The notes below the pieces were generated by a model. That model ran no database searches. It saw only the letters and a program-made list of their open reading frames with translations, and was not told the origin of the DNA. A stretch of 64,000 nucleotides of DNA from Russula earlei (Eukaryota; Basidiomycota; Agaricomycetes; Russulales; Russulaceae): assembly GCA_025769875.1 (NCBI GenBank), contig JAGFNK010000014.1, positions 186,001-250,000 of the forward strand, read 5' to 3'. This document shows positions 55,529-64,000 of the stretch, piece after piece. A program made the translations under genes and the position numbers. The first letter of the stretch is position 1, and each line of letters opens with the position of its first letter.

Positions 55529-58500
55529 ATGTCCAAGCCCAAGCCTGACTCTTCATCGTCCCGACCAAGCACGTCAGCCACCGCAACCGGCGAGAAGACG
55601 CCAAGCCCCACCGTCCGAGTCTCTCTTCTTCAAAGGCTCGTGCACGCCATCTGGGAATTCATACGACCTCAGCCGTGGGTGATCAACAATATCCGCCAGA
55701 GAAAGTCACAACGCATTCTCTTCCGGTCATGGCTCGTAGCATGGGCGACATTGATCCTTATATTACCCAACAGTTCCCTCAAGACAATCGGCAATCTGTG
55801 TGTGCATCTTACCTCCTTCGTATGCTTTCCCCCGCATTGACAGAAGTGGCACATTCGTTCTAGCGCTTATTTCGGGATGCTTTTGTCTTTGTTCATCCCT
55901 CCTGGGTACCCGGTGCAGATTAACCTCATCGTTTGTGTCTTTATGCCAGACCTTGAAGTCACCTATTCAGCCTTTTTTGAATACAGGTCATCGTCCAATC
56001 GTTGCTGGGAATACTGGTAGGATGGGGCATTGGATTAGCCGGAATGAAAGCATCTCTTTCTGTGCGTTCTCATCTTGTCGATGAGACGACCTTGCAAAAG
56101 GCCGTCAATAAGTCAGTCTCTTCACGAGTCATCGTGTAGCGCTTTTCCCAGTACTGATCCCAAACGCAGCTTTCAAGGCTCTGTAAACCCGGATCAAGTG
56201 TATAAACTCGTAGTCTTTCAAGGTGACTTCCTAGACGCCAAGTCAGTCCATGATCCCAACTGCGTGCCATACTCTCTGACGTCGACGTCTCGTTAGGGCC
56301 TCAGTCATATATGGAGTTTTTTTGTGCTTTGGTGTCACGATATTCGCCTTGGTACGCGCATACAGCCCGTCATTTATCTTCTTCTCCATCTTTGGTACCA
56401 TCGCCATCGATATTGTCTGCGTATGTGGCCACGTCCCGCTCAATGGGTATTCATCTCATATCTTCCGCTTAGTCTATCGGTCCTCTCTACCCTTTCTCAA
56501 ACTACAGAATCCTCAACAGTCTGCTTCTCTCGGTATCTACCTATAGCGCCATCGCAATCGTGTGCTGTTTGGCTCTCTTTCCCGAGTCTGTGAACCACGC
56601 ATACCTTGGCCTCATTTCAACAATTCTCGGTAAGGTCAAGGCAGTGCTTGCGTCGCAAGACTGTTTGCTATCTTCTCAAATCGGAGACGTCAGTCCACAA
56701 TCTCCGAAATTGAAAGAGCTCTTGGGGACGCGCGTCGTCATAATGACGATGTACCAATCTCGTAACTTTTCATCTTATAGTCTTAGGCTACTGTTCACGT
56801 CATAGCTCTTCAGTGGTGGGATTGAGAGTTCACCTTCAAAGCGAGTTCAACATCGGCCGCTGGAGCGGCGATGATGCACTCAACCTCGCAGACCCCATCC
56901 TTGCCGTTGTCGCGCGAATTAGTACGCATTACTAACCTATCTTTCACACTCTGTCCTAATTGTCATGCAGATGGATTGTTAAGCTTCTCCAAGCACCTCC
57001 GCGACCTACCCTCCCCACCCGAGGCGTTCTCTTACGTCCCTGCACCTGCAACTGTTTCCTCTGACACTCATCTTCTGCACCACGTCTTCTACCCAAACTT
57101 ATCCCGCGAGTCCGCCCTGAAACTCACACTTACCGAGGTCTTCCCACACGTTCGTGATGCAACAGCCGATCTCCGCACCGCCACTATTGAAGGAGTGGCA
57201 GCCGTCCAGGGGTTACTTACCGCAATCAACGATGACCGGCTCTTTTCGCGCTCTGGACCCACTGCCCCGCTAGAAGAACGGCTTGATGCAGCCGCCGACA
57301 AGCTTCGTGCGGCCTTGGATGATTTCAAGGAGCGCGGCGCCCATGCAATACTCAGAGCCTATGGGCACAAACCCAATGCAGACATGCCTCTTAGGGGACT
57401 TTATCTTGGGTATGTGTTCAGCTCAACGACGGTCATAATTGGAGAGGTGGTGCTCTCCCTCGTCAAAACGGTGGCCGAGACAAGCGCACGTACGGCGAAA
57501 GGTCCGTCCTTGGGCGCCTTCAAGTCTAAGGCATGTGGTGCATGCGCTATTCAAGGGGCGCCGAAGGAGCGAAGAGCAAGCCTTCGGTGAGGAGGACAGG
57601 AACGACCCCTATTCGGATGAAGATGACACTCTGGAAGGACAACATCGTGAGAAGCTCTCTGGATTGTCGATCGATAATGTCATCACTGATTTGTATGTCG
57701 AGTTCAGGTTTGGATCCGGATAGTCATCCGCCGACAAACCCGCTTCAGAAGTTCATGGATCTACTGCATGATTTTTTCCGGTGGACAAAGACAGCTGAAG
57801 CTGTGGTGGGTCCTACAATCTCACCATTTCATATTCAATATGTTGACACGATGGTTGGAAGTTTGTCTTCCGATACGTTCTCCTCAGTATTCTGCTTTGG
57901 CTCCCCGGGGTGTTTAAGAATAGTGCTCGTATGTGATATTCGGCGCGTCCCATGTTTGGTGATTGACAGATAGTAGATTTCTTTTACATCAACAAGGGCA
58001 TTTGGTGAGCTGCTTCTGTTTGGCTCACCGAGTATCTGCTCACTTGGTGTGCACAAGGTCTCTGATTATGGCTCAGACTATACTATCAGTCTACGCGGGC
58101 GATCAGATATACAAGTTAGTAGCCCCGGTCTCTGCGTCCCGCTAAGTTTCCCGTCCTTAGTTGCATTGACGTAGCTACGTGATCCGAATTGGGGGCACGT
58201 TCGTAGGATTGATAGTAGCCTTGCTCATCTGGTATATCGGTAGGCATCCTGCACTCAACTGCTGCGTAATTTTGTTCATCAGGAATTCAGGCAATGGTAG
58301 GGGAGATGGTAACCCATACGGGCTTGCCGCCAGTTACGCGGTGATCATACTCCCTGTTATGTTCGTGAGGCTGTTCGCTCCGCCGAAGTATTTGACGGGT
58401 GTGATCCTAGGCGCGGTTCGTACTGGGTACTTCTTGGTCTGTGCGGGACTCACTCGATTTTAGGCCACATCCTCGCTGATCATAGGTTACTCATGGATCG

Positions 58501-59636
58501 ATGGTCACCTACCTGTAATCTCAAATCCTGGTCATGGATGGGATGCCGCGTGGCGTCGATGGACCCTCGTTATGATTGGTATGCGACCCTGCTTTCTCTT
58601 CGTTCTCCTTGTTGATCGGCACACCCCAGGCTGCGGTGCTTCCTTCATCATAATGATGCTCCCACCCAAGTCCGGACGCAAAGCCGTTCGACTGCGCGCA
58701 GCCTCTTCGATTGATGCCCTTGGCCACGTCTATACTTCTCTTATGTCCGCATGGATCATGGAGTGTGACACGGGAAAGGATGTTCCGTTTACATCAACGA
58801 ACTGGGTTAAGAGGTTCAGAGGAAGGCTTATCGCCGTCACGCTCCAAATCCTGGCGGGCAAGGAGCAAATGCGGCTCGCATCCTGGGAAGGGGGAATTCG
58901 TGGGCGTTGGGCGGAGGAGGAGTATGTCAAATTGACGGAGGTCCAAGAGGAGATCGTCGCAGTACTGGCTCAGGTGGGTAAGATCGAGCGAGCGTCAGAC
59001 GATAAGCTGATCGCGTTGCCTTCTCCTACAGCTTGGAGGTGCACTTTGGAAGCTTGATACCAAGTGGCGATTATCGCTCTTGCATCACACGAGAGTAGTC
59101 GACCCGAATTTCGTACGCGGTTCTCTTTTCGTTTTCATCGCCGATGCCTCATTCTTCTCGAGATTTCGGACATTGTATCCGTTTTTACATCGGTCTCGCA
59201 GTCGCTGAAGACGGGAGAGCCCATGCACACCATACTTCCTCAAACGCTGTTGGATCGCCTACTCCTCCACCATCGGGTTGAGGTATCTGTTACTGAACTA
59301 GACGGCGGTAACGAAATTGGGCCTGAGGAGATGCAGTCAATTGACCATATGTTCTACACCTCGGCAGTCGTCGCTGTTTACCAGTTGATGCAGGTGCGTT
59401 CTCGAAGGGATACGATACGATGTCGTTGTTAATAGTCTGCCTGTGTATAGTGCTTGGACGAACTTCATGCTATCACCCGCCGCCTTTGCGGGGAGGTGCC
59501 TTTCCGCGGTTTCGAGCGATGGATGCACAAGCACCAGTCGCGGCGAGGGACTGCCCTAAACACCCTCTCACGAACGGTCACCGTTTCCGAGAGAGAACAA
59601 GTGGTTGTGGGTGAAAAGAGTGGAGAAGGAGCTTAA
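55529..59636 (+). CDS. ArAE/FUSC-type multi-pass transporter (DUF2421 family), copy 2
   Basis: Head-to-head paralogue of the gene at 50783-54949, with the same order: disordered Ser/Thr/Pro start; RILFRSWLVAWATLILILPN; LAYFGMLLSLFIPPGYPVQ after a 70-bp intron; LLGILVGWGIGLAGMKASLS; NPDQVYKLVVFQGDFLDAK; IFFSIFGTIAIDIVC; FPESVNHAYLGLISTILGKV; the cytosolic VFPHVRDATADLRTATIEGV region; MPLRGLYLGYVFSSTTVIIG; a second membrane block (MIRIGGTFVGLIVALLIWYI, NPYGLAASYAVIILPVMFV); KSGRKAVRLRAASSIDALGH; LDELHAITRRLCGEVPFRGF; stop TAA 59634-59636. A one-base gain near 57500 (GCGAAAGG) moves the frame from SARTAK to RPWAPSSLRHVVHALFKG, and a second frame change lies near 57710. Either could be an unrecognised intron or an error. 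Confidence 0.78.
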
Positions 59637-60883
59637 GGACGTCTGCTCTCGGGGTCCATTGCGTGCCCCGGGACGGTTCAGGTTACTGTAACACCGTCAC
59701 TGGAAGCAGACGGACTGGCAAGTAGTGCTCACCGCAAACATGTCGGCGAATCGGCTCGCTCGCTGTAGAACGTTCGTCGCCCCGATGCAGTGTACTACTC
59801 AGACTACTACGACCCGGATATCGCCTGGCGCACAACCGAATAGATTCACGGATTATTACATGTCGCGTTGCGTGTCACGCCGACACAGCGATGTGCGCCC
59901 CTAAGTGGTCACGTTCCTCCGGAAGGCATTTGTCTTTAAAAACCTCGCCAGATTATGCTGGCGAAAGGCCATCATGATGACATCGTGATTGGCAAGGGAG
60001 AACCCCGAGCTACGCTGCCGATCCCGGATTGGATTGGATTGCTCCTGGGCCTTGACGTAGGGTCCTTCGTCTTTGACCTGAACATGACGTGGAGCGGGAA
60101 ACCGAGCGGAGCGGACATGCGACCCGTTGGTCAGGTCTGTACCTGTACAATAAGGGGCCCCTGCTTGCACTGCCGGTGGCAAAAACGCCCCCGAGCGAAA
60201 AACAAAGAAAAAGGCGTGTCTGCCTGATGATGAGAACGAATCGCGTCCGGACCGAATCGGCGATGCATTTTTTTTTTTTTTTTTTTTTTTTTGGGGAGTG
60301 TTGTGGACGGACGTTCGGAGGCGGGGGGGGGGGGACCGTTTCGGAGTTGGGCACGACCGCGCGCTCCGAGCGACTTGTACCAGCCCGATGAGCTCGACGT
60401 CCCCCCCCCCCCCCCCAACAGCACAAGTATGCCCGGTCCAGGGTACTATTGTAACCGCGACTACCGTACCGTTCGAATTGTAGATCGAAGGCCATAGTCC
60501 GCATGATTTGTAACTGTGGGGGGGGGGGGGGGAGAAGGACGGTCACACTCTGACGCGCAAAACCAAGGACCGAAGAGGTTAGTCAGAATGGCTTGCCTTG
60601 CCAGTCGTGTGAAGGCCCGAGAGCGACCTGTCAGATTGTTAGATAGGAAGGCACCATTCATCCACCCGGGTGGCAAACTTTGAAGCGCGGTTTCCCGTTT
60701 GCAAAGAACACTCCCGTAGTCTCTGCTTACAGGCTCGGCCAGCCGTCGGACAGGAAACGGCAGTTGATCATATTTTGGTTCCGACAACCTACATATTTGG
60801 TCCTACGAGACAAAAAAACTCCGGGATGGTGGGTTGATCACACACGCTTGAACCAACATTCGTGTGTTTGCGTTTGACGCCAT
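59637..60883. other. Intergenic with four long homopolymer runs
   Basis: No supported gene. T25 at 60268-60292, G12 at 60323-60334, C16 at 60401-60416 and G15 at 60518-60532 lie within 265 bp. Apparent frames here are shadows of the runs. Confidence 0.6.
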
Positions 60884-62998
60884 TCAACGGCATTCCTTAT
60901 CCGCAATAAAATTAGCTATGTATTCGATCATCTTCGCTGTCTCTTCCCCGACTGGTCGTATCCATTGCTCTGGGAGGGCATAGCCGTACTAGAAGAAAAA
61001 AAGGAAGACTGTGTCGATGATTTACCGTAACTTGGGAGCGGAACCAAAACGCACGGTACCGGTGTCGCGCAGATGGGCAGCGAAGGAATACTTGACACCC
61101 ATCTTTTTGTACAACCAATCAACGATGTTCCCGGAAGCCCTTGAGATGGACGTGCTACTTCAGAGGCGTCGCATGCGCGAGAAGATTCAGACATTAGACT
61201 GACCGATATAGCGTCGAACACAACGCTCCCGTCTGGGAATGGCCAAGCGTTGACCAAACCATCACTCGCACGGAAGGAAAGAGGAGCGGCTCACGGTGAA
61301 CAGCGTGCCATGAGACTTTTTGATTGCGTGCGCAGCGCCCGAAATGGCTTCCAGCTGATCTTCGGCATCTTTTGGACTTCTCTTGCATGAATAAGAAAAC
61401 GGCGTGGACACTGCCCACATGAGTCGGGAATACGAGCCATCGTCGAGCGGCACATACGCATTTGCCCGTAGCTTCGCAGATCCAGGAATCCTTTCAGGCG
61501 TGGCAGACGCGAGAAATAATTGTCCATATTGTTGACTTCGGGAGCTTGGAAGGGCCGGGTTCCAGGATACCAATATGAGCAGGGGTCCTCCGGACGTGGC
61601 GCGCGCTTCCACTTATATCCCTTGTCTTTCGCATCAGATTGTGGGAACGCGTAGGCCGTGAATGAGAAAACCCACCCAATTCCTACAATTGGCGACTTTG
61701 TGTGCAGGACCTTCACAAGTACGTTGGGGCGATTTACGTACCTGTTCATATCCACGCCGACACAACGGGCATCAGGTCCGAGCTGCAAGCGATTTTTGTA
61801 CCTGTCGGTGGTGTTGGGGAAAGATAAGAGATAACAAAAACGCGAGAGACTGACCAAAACCGGTCTCTTTCCCAGGTGTATACGTATCCATCCGGGTTCG
61901 GAACGGGAACGATGTAAAAGCTCTGTGCTCCCCCCACTCCTGATAAGCGTCCGCACTCTTTTTTTTGAAATTTCACACGCTTACATGCCGCTCAAGCAGA
62001 CGCGCGAGAGAATACGCCTCGGAACGGTCAGCGAGGAGGGCGTGTGCGACATACAACGCCGAAGCAGAGGCAACCCACTAGCATGGGGGGTGGAAAAGAG
62101 AATCGAAGCGTGGCATACGTGCCCGAGGACTAAAGGAGGGAGACTGACCTCGCGAGCGTGCTGAGCGCCCGTGACGAGGAACCCGCACCGCGTGACAGGG
62201 GGGCTAGTGCGGTCCTTCCTTTTACCGCCAAGCACGACCTGCAAATTCGGGTCGTGTGACCGCTCGTTCTCGTGGTCCAGACCGTCGGAGGAGGTGGAGG
62301 AAGGAGCGCCGCCGCCTGCGGGGGCGTCGGCCGCGTCCGCCACGATCTCGAGCGCGAACATCTCCCTCCCTTCGCCGCTGTGGCCCAGGGGCACGATGGA
62401 GAGCTGTCGCGGGTACGCGGCTGCCAGATCGCGCGCGAAGCTCTCGATCTCGTCGAGGGTATGGTATCGCTCGTGGAATGTGGCGTTGGAGAGCGACCGG
62501 ACGTCCCAGCTCGTCCTCGTCCCCGCGGCGGCGGCAATGGGCAAGGTCGCGTGCTTGCGTTTGGCAGGGTCATCGTCATGGCGGTTATGCGACCTCTCGC
62601 ACGAGGTGGACGTCCCCGTCTCCATCCCCTCCCTGTCGATCATGATGCGGTGGCTGGTGCTTGCGGGGAGGGGGAAGGGCAAGAGCCCAAGCTCTGCCTC
62701 GGCGATAGCACGGCGCGGGAAGTAGACGTCGATGTGAGAATGGTTCATCTGCCACAGATCCCATTCACGCAGCTGTTAAAAGGAGGAGAGAAAGCAGATT
62801 CATAGGTGTGCTGTACGATTCCCCTCGTCGACGGCGTGATGAGACACCCCGACGCACCTCGGCCCATGAAAGTAAACCTTCTGTCTCGTTTGTCGAGGTT
62901 GGGGAGAAGCGGTACAGGATTCCGCCGTTGTCATGGTCGAACGGGGCGGCCCGGGAGAAAAGGGTGAAGGCGAGGACGAATAACAATGAGAGGAACAT
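60884..62998 (-). CDS. Secreted M14-family zinc carboxypeptidase-like protein
   Basis: Removes C-terminal residues from peptides, by family. The signal peptide at the chosen start reads FLSLLFVLAFTLFSRAAPFD. An upstream ATG at 63049 would bury the signal. A propeptide-like part follows (SWAE|LREWDLWQMNHSHIDVYFP across a GTGCGT intron). The catalytic domain has FHERYHTLDEIESFARDLAA, LGHSGEGREMFALEIV, GAQHARE (zinc ligands H and E), VPVPNPDGYVYTWERD, GVDMNRNWGYKW, LDLRSYGQ, VDWLYKKMGVKYSFAAHLRD, TGTYGYALPEQWIRPV and GEET (catalytic Glu), ending TGA 60884-60886. Seven or more short introns, all frame-preserving where checked. The third zinc ligand position, normally H in HSYGQ, reads R (codon CGA). 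Activity is therefore uncertain, although I suspect this variant is common in basidiomycete homologues. Confidence 0.9.
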
Positions 62999-63545
62999 CG
63001 GTGCATGCGAGTCCCAAACGCAAAAACAAGCGATAAGAGCAAGAGTCAATTATATAGCGTCGACGATTCGTTTGGGCACCCCCCGTTCTCCAAATTTGAA
63101 AATAAATAAAAACAGCTTACTTGTAACGCCACCAAAATTAAAATTATTATCTGACAATGGAAGGAAAGAAGAGGGGTGCACACTGTGTCAAAAAAAAAAA
63201 AAAAAAAGATTCCTATTAGTGTCTACTTTAACCAGAACAGTGAAGCACCAGCTAAATTTGTGGTGTGTCTACATATTTCGACCGATTGCCTGGTGGCCTT
63301 TATCACGGTAAATGACTGTATGACATGACGTGAAGATTATATAGGTGCAACAGAGACAGACGGAAACCCATTCGTCCCTTACCAATCCCCGTGTGTAGTG
63401 AGCGGTGATGACATGTAAAAACAATGATCAGCATGAGTATGGGCTACATCAATATTACAAGATCCCGATGAGTATTGGAAGGGGAAAAAGTCAATCATCA
63501 GATGACAAGTGAGTGGACAGACATAGGTTGTCCTCTCCAACGGGC
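62999..63545. other. Intergenic
   Basis: Promoter of the carboxypeptidase gene and 3' flank of the gene at the right edge. An A18 run lies near 63190. Nothing else seen. Confidence 0.5.
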
Positions 63546-64000
63546 TCACTGGCCCATGCTCTGCCGTCGCTCATCCAGCTCCAATTTGCCGATGACTTCC
63601 TCAGAGGTGATGCTGTCCGTGCGTGAACCAGGCCTTGGCCGCGACACGAGGCTCTGCATGTGCGCACGCGCGGCGCTCTCTCGCGAGTTCTGATTTGCAC
63701 TGGCGCTTTCGCTCCCGCTCACCTCTTCCGTGATCTCGCTGATTCGTTCCACGCGGCGCCCGGGAGAGCCCAGGTTCCGATATTCCCCGTCGCGGAGACC
63801 TGGTCCTGGACTTGACTGTGCCCGCTCGCGGCGTCGTGGACCGCCAAGCATCTCGAGCGACGCCACAAAGGTCGCGTTCATGCGACGCAGATGGTCATCA
63901 ACCGCGTCCTCGCTTGTGAGAAGAGGGCCCGTGGCGGCGAGTCCTAGCCCCAGCCCAAGTGCATTGCCCGAGTCTGGGCTATCGCGTGCATAGGTGGCCG
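63546..64000 (-). CDS. 3' part of an unrecognised gene (runs off the right edge)
   Basis: The minus-strand frame is open from the window edge to TAA/TGA at 63546. It encodes a C-terminal part of about 150 residues: SGNALGLGLGLAATGPLL, a helical SEDAVDDHLRRMNATFVASL, then Arg/Ser/Glu-rich sequence (RVERISEITEEVSGSESAS, RPRPGSRTDSITSEEVIGKL) with many potential phosphorylation sites. The composition is clearly coding, but no domain is visible in this part. The upstream exons lie outside the window. Confidence 0.6.
   Translation of the reverse strand, partial: ATYARDSPDSGNALGLGLGLAATGPLLTSEDAVDDHLRRMNATFVASLEMLGGPRRRERAQSSPGPGLRDGEYRNLGSPGRRVERISEITEEVSGSESASANQNSRESAARAHMQSLVSRPRPGSRTDSITSEEVIGKLELDERRQSMGQ

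Noticed and set aside
60010..60546. Frames rich in Pro, Gly, Phe or Lys runs
   Set aside because: Artefacts of the T, G and C homopolymers; no splice or start context.
62130..62805. Long GC-rich frames overlapping the carboxypeptidase on both strands
   Set aside because: Shadows of the GC-rich exon; only the frame with HARE and SGEGREM is conserved.
1..64000. tRNA, rRNA or CRISPR features
   Set aside because: No cloverleaf-compatible B-box context, rRNA segment or regularly spaced repeat was recognised by eye.

Overview
The window looks like a piece of a filamentous Agaricomycete chromosome. The closest impression is a Rhizoctonia-like basidiomycete, but that is an inference. The support is many short introns of about 50-100 bp with GT...AG ends, a KRE6/SKN1-type beta-glucan gene, fungal ArAE-type exporters, and a large load of LTR retrotransposons. 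No tRNA, rRNA or CRISPR was seen.

Layout. (1) 1-5.97 kb: a broken MULE/SWIM transposase, a three- or four-intron short-chain dehydrogenase, two related small secreted-protein genes, and a 1.0-kb TA-flanked inverted-repeat element. That element ends exactly at the TATA box of the second secreted-protein gene. (2) 6-35 kb: a transposon island. A full copia element (8606-24690, TSD ATGTT) sits inside an older solo LTR of its own family. The copia gag is split by a Ty3/gypsy chromodomain element (9755-19225, TSD GCAAG), whose reverse transcriptase is in turn split by a solo LTR (14514-15341, TSD GGTGC). The copia 3' LTR holds another solo LTR (23654-24615, TSD AATAT). To the right are pogo-like DDE transposase remnants and further solo LTRs, including one inserted into another copy of its own family in opposite orientation. 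(3) 35.7-64 kb: host genes. These are a tandem pair of four-TM membrane proteins, a KRE6/SKN1-type glucan synthesis protein, gluconokinase, transaldolase, a head-to-head pair of ArAE-type membrane transporters, an M14 carboxypeptidase, and the 3' part of an unrecognised gene running off the right edge.

How the pieces fit. Gluconokinase and transaldolase are divergent neighbours that both feed the pentose phosphate pathway. The secreted proteins, carboxypeptidase and glucan protein act in the secretory pathway or cell wall. In the island, nearly all premature stops in conserved transposon frames are TGA at places where an arginine (CGA) is expected, which suggests C-to-T decay. Separately, several genes (transaldolase, KRE6-like, one ArAE gene, gypsy pol) carry single-base gains that break the frame. 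The same direction of error in unrelated genes makes assembly error a serious alternative to true pseudogenes.
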